Origin: Planktosalinus sp963977065
GTDB lineage: Bacteria; Bacteroidota; Bacteroidia; Flavobacteriales; Flavobacteriaceae
Direction: 5' to 3'
Assembly (NCBI GenBank): GCA_963977065.1
Contig: CAXBNF010000003.1
Location: 1-64,000, forward strand
Length of the DNA: 64,000 bases
Position 1 is the stretch's first letter; every line of letters starts with the position of its first letter. The notes beneath the pieces are model-generated. The model did no database searches. It was given only the letters and a program-made list of their open reading frames with translations, and was not told the DNA's origin. The position numbers and the translations under genes are program-made. Shown piece after piece: positions 1 to 8,111 of this stretch.

Positions 1-54
1 ATGAAAGTGACTGCTGAAGGCCAAACAGCCTCTTATCAGGTGATTAAAAAGTAA
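1..54 (+). CDS. C-terminal end of a protein, probably a T9SS sorting domain (partial)
   Basis: Seventeen codons and a TAA stop are visible (MKVTAEGQTASYQVIKK); the gene begins before the window. The pattern of a hydrophobic beta-strand, a Gly turn and a final strand ending in Ile-Lys-Lys resembles the last strands of the type A T9SS C-terminal sorting domain, and lines up with the end of the protein at 21174-22472 (...GKRTVRQIVKE). If so, it would be a secreted or surface-anchored protein. A strong terminator follows immediately. The family of the rest of the protein cannot be told. Confidence 0.55.
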   Translation: MKVTAEGQTASYQVIKK

Positions 55-75
55 TTTTTAATTTATTATAGTATA

Positions 76-107
76 AACCATCCGCCTAAGGCGGATGGTT
101 TTTTTTT
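76..107 (+). terminator. Rho-independent terminator
   Basis: A perfect 11-bp stem (76-86 with 90-100, AACCATCCGCC/GGCGGATGGTT) with a 3-nt loop is followed by a run of T. It ends transcription of the gene truncated at the left edge and insulates the next promoter. Confidence 0.93.
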
Positions 108-113
108 GTTCTC

Positions 114-121
114 TATATTTG
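114..121 (+). promoter_or_regulatory. Bacteroidota -7 promoter element TATATTTG
   Basis: TATATTTG matches the TAnnTTTG element recognised by the primary sigma factor of Bacteroidota. It ends 3 nt before the ATG at 125, so the transcript would be leaderless or nearly so. This supports the ATG at 125 over the upstream GTG-type start at 95, which lies inside the terminator. Confidence 0.6.
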
Positions 122-124
122 CGT

Positions 125-1126
125 ATGCAAAGAACATATTCTTTTATTATTCCTGTTTTTAACAGACCTCAAGAGATTCTTGAGCTCCTTGATAGCTTTT
201 CAAAATTGATTTCTCATATAGCGTTTGAGATTGTAATCATTGAAGATGGCTCAACTTTAAAATCTGATAAGATTGCTTTAGGGTTCAAAAACAAACTCAA
301 CATCAGTTATTTTTTTAAGTCAAATAGTGGTCCTGGAGATTCAAGAAATTTTGGAATGCAAAAAGCAACCGGAAACTATTTTATTATTCTAGATTCAGAT
401 TGTTTATTACCTCCAGAGTATTTGATGGAAGTAGACAAATCTCTTACCAATCATTTTTTAGATTGTTTTGGTGGCCCTGATGCAGCTCACTCAAGTTTTA
501 CTCCTTTACAAAAAGCAATCAATTATACAATGACTTCATTTTTAACCACAGGAGGTATAAGAGGAAGTAATAAAACTGTTCAACAATTTGAACCCAGAAG
601 TTTTAATATGGGGATTTCAAAAAAAGCGTTTCAAAAGTCAGGTGGTTTTGGAAAGATTCACCCAGGAGAAGACCCTGATTTGTCTCAACGCCTTTTAAAA
701 CTTGGATTTCAAACCGGATTTATTGAAAAAGCATTCGTCTATCATAAAAGACGTATTTCTTGGAGTACCTTTTACAATCAAGTGAAGAAATTTGGTTTGG
801 TAAGACCCATTTTATCAAAATGGCATCCAGAGTCTTCAAAAATTAGTTTTTGGTTTCCATCTTTATTTGTTGTTTATGTCTGCCTGTCAATTGTTTCCCT
901 TTTTATGGGAATATGGATTTCAATGATTTCTTTGGGACTTTATACTTTGGCAATTGTATTAGACTCGAGTATAAAAAATAAAAGTTTATGGATAGGGATA
1001 TTGAGTAGTTGTGCCGTATTTATTCAGTTTTTTGGTTATGGTTTGGCATTTATAAAATCAACTTTTTTCATTCATTTATTAAATGAAAATCCGAAAAAGT
1101 GTTTTCCACAATTGTTTTTTGACTAA
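125..1126 (+). CDS. Glycosyltransferase family 2 protein, membrane-anchored
   Basis: This is a predicted GT-A fold glycosyltransferase of 333 aa. The N-terminus (YSFIIPVFNRP) is the typical GT2 first strand, EDGS sits at residues 40-43, and the DxD-like metal/nucleotide-sugar motif DSD is at 90-92. A GEDPDLSQRLLKLG segment matches the ED acceptor-side motif. The last about 90 residues contain two or three hydrophobic helices, so the catalytic domain is probably tethered to the inner membrane facing the cytoplasm. The likely role is sugar transfer to a lipid-linked or surface glycan; donor and acceptor are unknown. The start at 125 is chosen because the longer frame begins inside the terminator and promoter. 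coaE follows 39 nt downstream. Confidence 0.85.
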   Translation: MQRTYSFIIPVFNRPQEILELLDSFSKLISHIAFEIVIIEDGSTLKSDKIALGFKNKLNISYFFKSNSGPGDSRNFGMQKATGNYFIILDSDCLLPPEYLMEVDKSLTNHFLDCFGGPDAAHSSFTPLQKAINYTMTSFLTTGGIRGSNKTVQQFEPRSFNMGISKKAFQKSGGFGKIHPGEDPDLSQRLLKLGFQTGFIEKAFVYHKRRISWSTFYNQVKKFGLVRPILSKWHPESSKISFWFPSLFVVYVCLSIVSLFMGIWISMISLGLYTLAIVLDSSIKNKSLWIGILSSCAVFIQFFGYGLAFIKSTFFIHLLNENPKKCFPQLFFD

Positions 1127-1165
1127 CTTTAGAAAAACCTTTCGAGTTAAACTAAGAAATCACAA

Positions 1166-1744
1166 ATGAAAATTATTGGTCTTACCGGCGGTATAGGAAG
1201 CGGTAAAAGCACTGTAGCCAGAATGTTCAAAGAACTTGGTGTTGCTGTATATATTGCAGATGATGAGGCAAAAAACATTATGCATCAAAAGGAAGTTAAG
1301 GAGAAAATTATCCTTCTGCTTGGTAAGGAAGCTTTTGTTGAGAATGAGTTAAATAAAAAATTTATAGCTGAAAAAGTTTTTCAGAATCGTACTCTTCTTG
1401 AGGGGCTCAATGAAATTGTCCATCCTGCTGTTGCTGTACACTTTTCTGAATGGATTCAAAATCAAAAAGGCGCTTATGTTATTAAAGAAGCTGCAATCTT
1501 GTTTGAAAATGGAGGCTATAAACAATGTGACAAAACAATTTTAGTCAAAGCAAATAAGGACCTGAGACTCAAACGTGTTTTGAAAAGAGACAAAAGCACT
1601 GTTAGTGAAGTTGAAGCACGTATGAAAAATCAATGGCCGGATGCTAAAAAAGAAAAACTGGCAGATTTTATCATAGAAAATAATAAAGGACTTCAAGAAT
1701 TAAGACTTCAAGTTGGTTCAATTCACCACAAATTAATAAAATAG
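1166..1744 (+). CDS. coaE: Dephospho-CoA kinase
   Basis: This enzyme catalyses the last step of coenzyme A synthesis, phosphorylating the 3'-OH of dephospho-CoA with ATP in the cytoplasm. The P-loop GGIGSGKS is at residues 8-15, followed by the DxDD-like VYIADDEAK segment, HPAV in the CoA-binding lid region, and a C-terminal NQWPDAKKEKLADFIIENN stretch typical of CoaE. The length of 192 aa is normal. A TAACTTTA element overlapping the stop of the preceding gene could serve as its promoter. The downstream two-component pair on the same strand is a common flavobacterial neighbour. Confidence 0.95.
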   Translation: MKIIGLTGGIGSGKSTVARMFKELGVAVYIADDEAKNIMHQKEVKEKIILLLGKEAFVENELNKKFIAEKVFQNRTLLEGLNEIVHPAVAVHFSEWIQNQKGAYVIKEAAILFENGGYKQCDKTILVKANKDLRLKRVLKRDKSTVSEVEARMKNQWPDAKKEKLADFIIENNKGLQELRLQVGSIHHKLIK

Positions 1745-1810
1745 CTTTTTTAATGGCATTAGTTTTGTTAACATTTGGTTAAACCATTAAATGGCTAAAT
1801 GTTAAAATCT

Positions 1811-1818
1811 TACTTTTG
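1811..1818 (+). promoter_or_regulatory. Bacteroidota -7 promoter element TACTTTTG
   Basis: TACTTTTG fits TAnnTTTG and ends 4 nt before the ATG at 1823, again implying a very short or absent 5' leader for the sensor kinase gene. Confidence 0.6.
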
Positions 1819-1822
1819 AGGG

Positions 1823-3394
1823 ATGAGCAAAAAACTTTTTTTACTTCTCATATCTTTTATGAGTCTTTGTTTGTTGGGAATCATTTTTGTTCAGGTATAT
1901 TGGATTAAAAATTCTTTTGAAAACAAGGAAGATCAATTCAATTATAATGTAAGGCAATCATTAATTGCAACATCATCAGATTTACAGAAGCAAGAGCTAG
2001 ATTATTATTTTCGATTATATTCTGAAGTAGCTGATAGCATAGGCAAACCAGATACTTCAACGTTCAGAGAAATAGTTTATACAAATACCGATAACATAAC
2101 AAATGAAACATTTGTTTATTCCAGCGGGCTTTTAGAAGAAGACTTTAAGCTTTCTTCAAATTTTCTTGATATGGGAATTGACAGTATTAATTTCAGAAAA
2201 TTTACCAGTAGAAAGTTTTCAGCAGTAATCAAACCGGGAATTGATGACGACTCTTATAAAAGAGAATACAGTGAAGTAGCAACCAGAAGCCTTGATGATT
2301 TATCAAATTTTCAGCTTAGGGAGACCTTTAAAGATATCGCAAAACAAACACCAATTCATAAAAGGGTTAATACTGAAGATATTGAGAGATTGATAAAGCA
2401 CCAATTGGAAAGTAGAGATTTGAATCTCGATTTTGAATTTGCGATTTTTAGTAAAGGTCTTTCAACAAAAGTAGCTTCTGAAGAGTTTGTTTATGAGAAG
2501 GACTCACCAGACATTTATAGTGTGCCTTTGTTTATTGATGAAAACAGAACCTTTAAATATGAATTGTTAGTTTCGTTTACCAAAAAACAAAGATTTGTAT
2601 TCTCTTCAGTATTGAGTATGGGGGTTTTGACTTTGTTTTTAACAACCATTATTATTTTAGCATACTATAGTGCTATCAAACAATTGATAAGACAACGACA
2701 AATTTCTGAAATTAAAACTGATTTCATTAACAATATGACACACGAGTTCAAAACACCTATTGCAACCATTAACCTGGCACTGGATGCTATGAAGAACCCT
2801 ATGATTTCTGAAAATAAAGAAACGATGCAGCGTTATTTAAAAATGATCAGAGAGGAAAACAAAAGAATGCACGCACAGGTTGAAAATGTACTGCGTATAT
2901 CAAAACTCGAAAAAAGAGATTTAAACATTAAGAAAGAAAGGCTTAAACTCCATGAATTGATAGAAGACGCAATGACGCATGTTCAATTGTTGGTAGAAGA
3001 TCGTGGAGGTTATATTAAGACACATTTTGACGCTCAGAAATCATCAATTTTAGCCAATGAATCGCATTTTACTAATGTTATTGTGAATATATTGGATAAT
3101 GCCATTAAATATTCACCCAATGCACCAAAAATTGATATTTTTACTGAAAATGTTAAAAACAATATCATTCTTAAAATTCAAGATCAAGGAAGTGGAATGA
3201 GTAAAGTAGCACAAAAACGAATTTTTGAAAAATTTTATAGAGAACACACAGGAAATATTCACAACGTAAAAGGACACGGACTTGGACTTTCTTATGTAAA
3301 GCGAATTATCGATGACCATCAGGGTCAGATATTTGTGGAAAGTGAGAAAGGAAAAGGAAGTACCTTTATAATTAAACTTCAATTAATATCTTAA
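1823..3394 (+). CDS. rprX: Membrane sensor histidine kinase, RprX-like
   Basis: This is the sensor kinase of a two-component system, 523 aa. The first hydrophobic helix is at about residues 4-27, followed by a periplasmic sensor region of about 225 residues with no recognised fold, and a second membrane helix at about 257-281. The kinase core has the HisKA phosphoacceptor in THEFKTPIATI (His307), an N-box NILDNAIKYSP, a G1 box DQGSGM and a G2 box GHGLGLSYVK. No HAMP domain is obvious between helix 2 and HisKA. The response-regulator gene starts 3 nt after the stop, so the two are co-translated partners. Architecture and neighbour resemble RprX/RprY described in Bacteroides. The signal sensed is not evident. 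Confidence 0.88.
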   Translation: MSKKLFLLLISFMSLCLLGIIFVQVYWIKNSFENKEDQFNYNVRQSLIATSSDLQKQELDYYFRLYSEVADSIGKPDTSTFREIVYTNTDNITNETFVYSSGLLEEDFKLSSNFLDMGIDSINFRKFTSRKFSAVIKPGIDDDSYKREYSEVATRSLDDLSNFQLRETFKDIAKQTPIHKRVNTEDIERLIKHQLESRDLNLDFEFAIFSKGLSTKVASEEFVYEKDSPDIYSVPLFIDENRTFKYELLVSFTKKQRFVFSSVLSMGVLTLFLTTIIILAYYSAIKQLIRQRQISEIKTDFINNMTHEFKTPIATINLALDAMKNPMISENKETMQRYLKMIREENKRMHAQVENVLRISKLEKRDLNIKKERLKLHELIEDAMTHVQLLVEDRGGYIKTHFDAQKSSILANESHFTNVIVNILDNAIKYSPNAPKIDIFTENVKNNIILKIQDQGSGMSKVAQKRIFEKFYREHTGNIHNVKGHGLGLSYVKRIIDDHQGQIFVESEKGKGSTFIIKLQLIS

Positions 3395-3397
3395 GTC

Positions 3398-4114
3398 ATG
3401 GAAACTGAAAATAAAAAAATTCTATTAGTAGAAGACGATCCAAATTTTGGAACCGTATTAAAAGATTATTTAACAATGAACAATTACAATGTCACCCACG
3501 CTAAAAATGGTATGGAAGGCTTTGAAAAATTTAAAAAAGATGATTATGATCTCTGCATACTCGATGTTATGATGCCTTATAAAGATGGCTTTACGCTGGC
3601 TAAGGAAATAAGAGAGAAAAATCAAGAAGTGCCCATTATTTTCTTAACTGCAAAAGCAATGAAAGAAGATGTTTTAAAAGGCTATAAAGTGGGAGCAGAT
3701 GATTATTTAAACAAACCCTTTGACTCTGAAGTGCTCTTGATGAAAATCAAAGCAATCATACAAAGAAAAGCGACTGAAACTTTGGCAGACAGCAAGCAGT
3801 TTGACTTTCAAGTGGGGAACTTCCATTTAAACTCAAAATTGCGTTTTCTCACTTACAAAGATCAAAAGCCCGATAAACTATCACCAAAGGAAAATGAATT
3901 ATTGCGTCTTCTTGCATTGCATAAAAACGATTTAATGCCTCGTGAATTGGCTTTGACAAAAATATGGAGAGATGACAATTATTTTACTTCAAGGAGTATG
4001 GATGTTTACATTGCAAAACTTAGAAAATATTTAAGTAAAGACGATGATGTTGAAATCTTAAATATTCACGGTGAAGGTTTCCGCCTTGTTGTAAAAAGTG
4101 AAGTAGATAATTAA
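3398..4114 (+). CDS. rprY: OmpR-family response regulator, RprY-like
   Basis: The 238-aa DNA-binding regulator is paired with the kinase just upstream. The receiver domain (about 7-120) has the acidic pair EDD, phosphoacceptor Asp56 in LCILDVMMP, and the conserved Lys in YLNKPF. The C-terminal winged helix (about 140-235) has the OmpR-type LSPKENELLRLLALHKN start and SMDVYIAKLRKYL recognition region. The receiver (YDLCILDVMMP.KDGFTLA.E, IPIIFLTAK) closely resembles Bacteroides RprY from memory. About 105 nt of non-coding sequence with a weak hairpin follow before the convergent miaA. Confidence 0.9.
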   Translation: METENKKILLVEDDPNFGTVLKDYLTMNNYNVTHAKNGMEGFEKFKKDDYDLCILDVMMPYKDGFTLAKEIREKNQEVPIIFLTAKAMKEDVLKGYKVGADDYLNKPFDSEVLLMKIKAIIQRKATETLADSKQFDFQVGNFHLNSKLRFLTYKDQKPDKLSPKENELLRLLALHKNDLMPRELALTKIWRDDNYFTSRSMDVYIAKLRKYLSKDDDVEILNIHGEGFRLVVKSEVDN

Positions 4115-4198
4115 TGCTTTTAAATAGGTTTATTTTCCTGTTTCTATTTTCTGATTTAGCACTTTAAGAACTTGCTTAATGCTATTTTTTGAAGCACA

Positions 4199-4236
4199 AA
4201 CTCAAAACATCTTAACTGTCTAGGACGTTTTGAGTT
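4199..4236. terminator. Weak hairpin between convergent genes, possible bidirectional terminator
   Basis: AACTCAAAAC (4199-4208) and GTTTTGAGTT (4227-4236) form a 10-bp inverted repeat with an 18-nt loop between the convergent rprY-like gene and miaA; the miaA stop codon is inside the loop. The stem is AT-rich and the T-run is short, so terminator activity is uncertain. Confidence 0.35.
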
Positions 4237-5170
4237 TTATGTGTTTAATAATGTTGTTTACATCCTCATCAAACTCAAACCATTTAATTTCAGTATCTTT
4301 TCTCAGCCAGGTGAGCTGCCTTTTTGCATAGCGTCTTGAGTTTTTCTTGATTTCTTCAATCGCTTTTTCAAGTGAGATTTCTTTGTTTAAGAACGAAAAT
4401 AATTCTTTATATCCAACTGTTTGTAGGGCATTCAAGTGTCGTCGGTCATAAAGTTCTTTTGCTTCATTTAAAAGTCCTGCCTCCATCATTAAATCCACTC
4501 GATTGTTTATGCGCCCATAGAGTAACTCTCTATCTGCTTTCAATCCTATTTTTAGCACATTAAAATTTCGTTTCTTTGATTTTTTCTTTAAAAAGGAAGA
4601 ATAGGGTTTACCGGAGCCAATACAAACCTCTAAAGCTCTTATCAATCTGTGTGCATTGTTTTTATCAACAACTTTATAATATCCAGGGTCTAGTTGCTGA
4701 AGTTTTTTTTGTAAAGTTGAAATGCCACTTTCCAAAAACACTTTTTGAAGTTCTTCTCTTATTTTTGGGGCAATTATAGGAAAATCGTCCAGACCTTTAA
4801 GGACTGCATCTATATACAAACCTGAACCTCCTACAAGAAAGAGCTTGTCTTTTTGTTTGAATTTATTTTCGATAAGCTGTATGGCATCCATTTCATAGTC
4901 ACCAACGCTATAATCCTTTTCAATAGAAATATGATGTATAAAATGATGAGGAACTTTGTCTAATTCTGAAGGCGAAGGAACAGCGGTGCCAATACTCATT
5001 TCTTTGTAAAACTGGCGCGCGTCTGCTGAGATGATTTCAGAATTAAAAAACCGAGCCAAAGCTATTGATGTAGCCGTTTTACCAATGGCTGTTGGACCAA
5101 CAATTGTGATGAGGTATTTTTCTTGTTGTCCCAAATCTAGATTTTGATTTTTGCTCCACAATTGTAACAA
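4220..5170 (-). CDS. miaA: tRNA dimethylallyltransferase
   Basis: This enzyme transfers a dimethylallyl group to A37 of tRNAs that read codons starting with U. The P-loop GPTAIGKT is at residues 25-32, followed by SADARQFYKEMSIGTAVPS (substrate and metal contacts), HHFIHHISIEKDYSVGDYE and GGSGLYIDAVLKGLD, all MiaA hallmarks. The RRYAKRQLTWLRKD C-terminal segment contacts tRNA. The length of 316 aa is usual. The ATG lies 34 nt inside the end of the upstream channel gene, implying translational coupling at the tail of the 4220-11638 run. No nearer ATG precedes the P-loop, although a non-ATG start closer to it is conceivable. Confidence 0.95.
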   Translation of the reverse strand: MLQLWSKNQNLDLGQQEKYLITIVGPTAIGKTATSIALARFFNSEIISADARQFYKEMSIGTAVPSPSELDKVPHHFIHHISIEKDYSVGDYEMDAIQLIENKFKQKDKLFLVGGSGLYIDAVLKGLDDFPIIAPKIREELQKVFLESGISTLQKKLQQLDPGYYKVVDKNNAHRLIRALEVCIGSGKPYSSFLKKKSKKRNFNVLKIGLKADRELLYGRINNRVDLMMEAGLLNEAKELYDRRHLNALQTVGYKELFSFLNKEISLEKAIEEIKKNSRRYAKRQLTWLRKDTEIKWFEFDEDVNNIIKHIKLKTS

Positions 5171-6006
5171 AATGCAGCGCTTTTTTTGTGATTTTGAGTA
5201 TTACAAACAGGACAAACGATGTCTTTTTTACTTAATTTTTTATGACTCAATTCTTTGGTAGATTTCTTTTTTGATTTTTGTTTTGCAAATTCAGCAGAAA
5301 CAATACCCGTGGGTACAGCAATAATACCATAACCGGTAATCATTACAAACATAGCTAAAAACTGTCCAATGGCAGTAACTGGATAAATATCTCCAAAACC
5401 CACGGTTGTTAAAGTTACAACTGTCCAATAAATTCCGCGCGGAATACTTGTGTAACCTGCTTCTGGGCCCTCAATTAAATACATTAATGTGCCTACAACC
5501 ATAGCAATAATAAGTACCGCAAATAAAAAGACTATTATTTTTGCCCGACTTGCTTTTAAGGCTGCTTTTAGGTTAGTTGCCTCACCTACAAACTGCGCTA
5601 ACTTTAGTACTCTAAAAAGCCTTAATAAGCGCAGTGCCCTTACACTGGTTAAAAGATTACTGCCGGTTATAAAGAAGGACAGATACATTGGTAAAATGGC
5701 CAGCAAATCTATAATACCATAAAAACTAAAAATATATTTCCACGGTTTTTTGGTAGAAAAAATTCGAAGAATATATTCAATAGTGAAAAGTGATGTGAAA
5801 ATCCATTCTGCAACGATTAAAGCTTGATGGTATTTTGCATCAATTTCTTTAACAGATTCCATCATTACTGCCAGTACACTTAAGAGTATAAATATGAGAA
5901 GAAAAACATCAAATAATTTTCCTGCACGTGTATTAGTTCCATAAATGACAATATAAATTTTTTGTCTAATTGTGTCAATCTTGGACTTGGGTTCTTCAAT
6001 AATCAT
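5137..6006 (-). CDS. Voltage-gated-type potassium channel with a C-terminal zinc ribbon
   Basis: This is a six-helix ion channel subunit of 289 aa. Helices S1-S3 are followed by an arginine-rich S4 (VRALRLLRLFRVLKL), the pore helix and the K+ selectivity filter TVGFGD at about residues 200-205, then S6. The cytoplasmic tail is basic (KQKSKKKSTKELSHKKLSKK) and ends with two Cys pairs, CPVC and CYNC, forming a probable zinc ribbon. Four subunits would form an inner-membrane K+ channel. The ATG at 6006 is preferred over an in-frame GTG two codons upstream. The 3' end overlaps the start of miaA by 34 nt. The role of the ribbon is unknown. Confidence 0.88.
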   Translation of the reverse strand: MIIEEPKSKIDTIRQKIYIVIYGTNTRAGKLFDVFLLIFILLSVLAVMMESVKEIDAKYHQALIVAEWIFTSLFTIEYILRIFSTKKPWKYIFSFYGIIDLLAILPMYLSFFITGSNLLTSVRALRLLRLFRVLKLAQFVGEATNLKAALKASRAKIIVFLFAVLIIAMVVGTLMYLIEGPEAGYTSIPRGIYWTVVTLTTVGFGDIYPVTAIGQFLAMFVMITGYGIIAVPTGIVSAEFAKQKSKKKSTKELSHKKLSKKDIVCPVCNTQNHKKSAAFCYNCGAKIKI

Positions 6007-6061
6007 GAGCACTTATTCAAATGAGTAATTTCAAATTTACTAAAGAAAATGAGAATCTTCC

Positions 6062-7429
6062 TTATTCTTCTAATTTTATCACTTTTATCACTTTATTTCT
6101 TCTTAAATAACTTTGTATAATATGTTGGGCATCTTTGTTATTTGACATGGGAGTAATCAAAGATTTTAAAATGGCTGTATTTGTAATTTGATAATTTAAA
6201 TTATAAAATGCGATGCCTTTAAAAATGCCATTCTCGATATGAACCACACTGCGCTCATCAACATCTCTACCGCGATCAATAATGAGCATGTTTTGATTTT
6301 CAAAACTGTTTTTCTTTAGGAAATTGTCTATTTTGCTATTGTAATTTCCCGGTGACTCCTCACCAATACAGGCCCCGGCACATTCTTTAAGAGAATGTGA
6401 AAAACAGGCCCCTTTTGTTTGGTATAAACCCGTGAGTTTCTGACACAAACCATAACTTTCAGTGATTTTAAACAAACTGTTTTTTGCTTGTTGGTAATTA
6501 GTAAAAGTGGTAATGGGTTTTTTTCTGGCGTCTGCTTTTTCAATTTTTAAGTTGATATAGCCGTTAACATCTTTAAAACTATTGAGTTGGTATTGATAAA
6601 TGGTTTTTCGTAAAGCCCTGTTGTAGATGGGTTTGTTGATTTTAATTTCTTCATTTTCTTTGAGTTGGGCTATTAAATCGCTTCCGGTGAGTTCAAATGA
6701 AACCGAGTGGACATCCTCTTGTATTTTCTTAGACTTTCTATTGTCTGAAGTAAAGTGCTGAATCACGCGCTTTTTCAGGTTTTTACTTTTACCAATGTAG
6801 ATAATCGTGCCCTCTTCTTTATGCATATAATAAACACCGGTTTCTCCGGGAATTTTTTCTATGATGCGTAACAGCTTTTTATCGACTTGCCTTTTTGGAG
6901 CTAGCCGAATGGTACTGCTTAGAATTTCTTTTTTGGAGTCTTTAGATAGCAACAATTTGAAAAGGGTTACGGTTGCTTTAGCATCTCCTGAGGCCCTATG
7001 GCGGTCACTCATGGGGATACCCAGTTCACGAACAAGTTTGCCAAGGCTGTATGATTTTACATCGGGGAGTAGTTTTTTAGAGAGTTCAACTGTACAAAGG
7101 GTTTGTCTTTCAAATTCAAAACCCAGGCGATTGAATTCTGTTTGGAGGATTCTGTAATCAAAACTGGCGTTATGAGCTACGATAATACTGTCTTGTGTGA
7201 TTTCAACGATGCGTTTTGCCACTTCATAAAACTTGGGTGCTTGCCTTAGCATATCGTTGTTGATTCCTGTAAGGTTAACCACAAAGGGCTGTATGGGAAT
7301 TTCAGGATTTACAAGGCTAATAAATTGGTCGATGATTTTAACACCATCAAATTTGTAGATGGCAATTTCTGTAATACCTTCTTCATTGTATTTCCCTCCG
7401 GTGGTTTCTATGTCGAGTATTGTATACAA
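6062..7429 (-). CDS. DnaQ-like 3'-5' exonuclease fused to a GIY-YIG (UvrC/Cho-like) nuclease
   Basis: The 455-aa fusion has a DEDDh exonuclease domain at about residues 1-165 with Asp6 and Glu8 (LDIETTG), Asp91 (HNASFDYR), and His144/Asp149 (DRHRASGD). A GIY-YIG endonuclease domain begins at about 197 (GVYYMHKEEGTIIYIGKSKNLKKR), as in UvrC and Cho. The C-terminal about 180 residues contain several cysteines (GLCQKLTG, CFSHSLKECAGACIGEE) in the UvrC-like linker region. The likely role is DNA repair or damage processing. Similar DnaQ/UvrC-type fusions are known in other bacteria. It lies 3 nt after yggS and 55 nt before the channel gene. Confidence 0.88.
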   Translation of the reverse strand: MYTILDIETTGGKYNEEGITEIAIYKFDGVKIIDQFISLVNPEIPIQPFVVNLTGINNDMLRQAPKFYEVAKRIVEITQDSIIVAHNASFDYRILQTEFNRLGFEFERQTLCTVELSKKLLPDVKSYSLGKLVRELGIPMSDRHRASGDAKATVTLFKLLLSKDSKKEILSSTIRLAPKRQVDKKLLRIIEKIPGETGVYYMHKEEGTIIYIGKSKNLKKRVIQHFTSDNRKSKKIQEDVHSVSFELTGSDLIAQLKENEEIKINKPIYNRALRKTIYQYQLNSFKDVNGYINLKIEKADARKKPITTFTNYQQAKNSLFKITESYGLCQKLTGLYQTKGACFSHSLKECAGACIGEESPGNYNSKIDNFLKKNSFENQNMLIIDRGRDVDERSVVHIENGIFKGIAFYNLNYQITNTAILKSLITPMSNNKDAQHIIQSYLRRNKVIKVIKLEE

Positions 7430-7432
7430 GTA

Positions 7433-8086
7433 TTAAGTGTAATTTCTTTCGCCAAAAATGGCGCTTCCAATGCGAACCATCGTACTCCCATATTGAAGAG
7501 CTAGAGGGTAATCACCACTCATTCCTGTTGATAGCTCTGTCATTCCATATTTATTTTTCAACTGGTCAAAAAAAGATTTTAGAAATTGAAATTCCTTTTC
7601 AATTTGCGCTGTATTTTTGGTAAATGTAGCCATTCCCATTAATCCTTTGATTCTTATATGCTTAAGGTTTTTAAATTCTTCACTCTCTAAAAGTTGTGTG
7701 ATTTCTTCTGGGTCAAATCCAAATTTTGTTTCTTCTTTGGCTATATATACTTGTAGTAAACAGTTGATGATACGGTTGTTTTTTTGTGCTTGTTTATTAA
7801 TTTCTTTGAGGAGTTTTAAACTATCAACCGCGTGAATTAAGTGAACATATGGAGCGATATATTTTACTTTGTTGCGTTGCAAATGCCCAATCATGTGCCA
7901 TTGGATGTCTTTTGGCATTTCCTCCCATTTTTCAGTCATTTCCTGCGCTTTGTTTTCTCCAAAATCTCTATGACCAGCTTCATAGGCTTCCAATATTTGA
8001 GAAACGGGTTTCGTTTTTGAAACAGCTATAAGGCTTATTTGCTCTGAAAGTTCTGATTTTATTTTTTTTAAATTTTCAGCAATCAT
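7433..8086 (-). CDS. yggS: YggS-family pyridoxal phosphate homeostasis protein
   Basis: This is a single-domain PLP-binding protein of the alanine-racemase N-terminal TIM-barrel fold, without racemase activity in the family; it buffers cellular PLP. The Schiff-base Lys is Lys24 in LIAVSKTKP. GENKAQEM, WHMIGHLQRNKVKYI, GLMGMATF and the C-terminal LSTGMSGDYPLALQYGSTMVRIGSAIFG (PLP phosphate site) are all typical. Length is 217 aa. It lies between the DUF1015 gene (25 nt) and the fusion nuclease (3 nt). Confidence 0.95.
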   Translation of the reverse strand: MIAENLKKIKSELSEQISLIAVSKTKPVSQILEAYEAGHRDFGENKAQEMTEKWEEMPKDIQWHMIGHLQRNKVKYIAPYVHLIHAVDSLKLLKEINKQAQKNNRIINCLLQVYIAKEETKFGFDPEEITQLLESEEFKNLKHIRIKGLMGMATFTKNTAQIEKEFQFLKSFFDQLKNKYGMTELSTGMSGDYPLALQYGSTMVRIGSAIFGERNYT

Positions 8087-8111
8087 TTTTATTAAACGTT
8101 TTCAAACTTAT

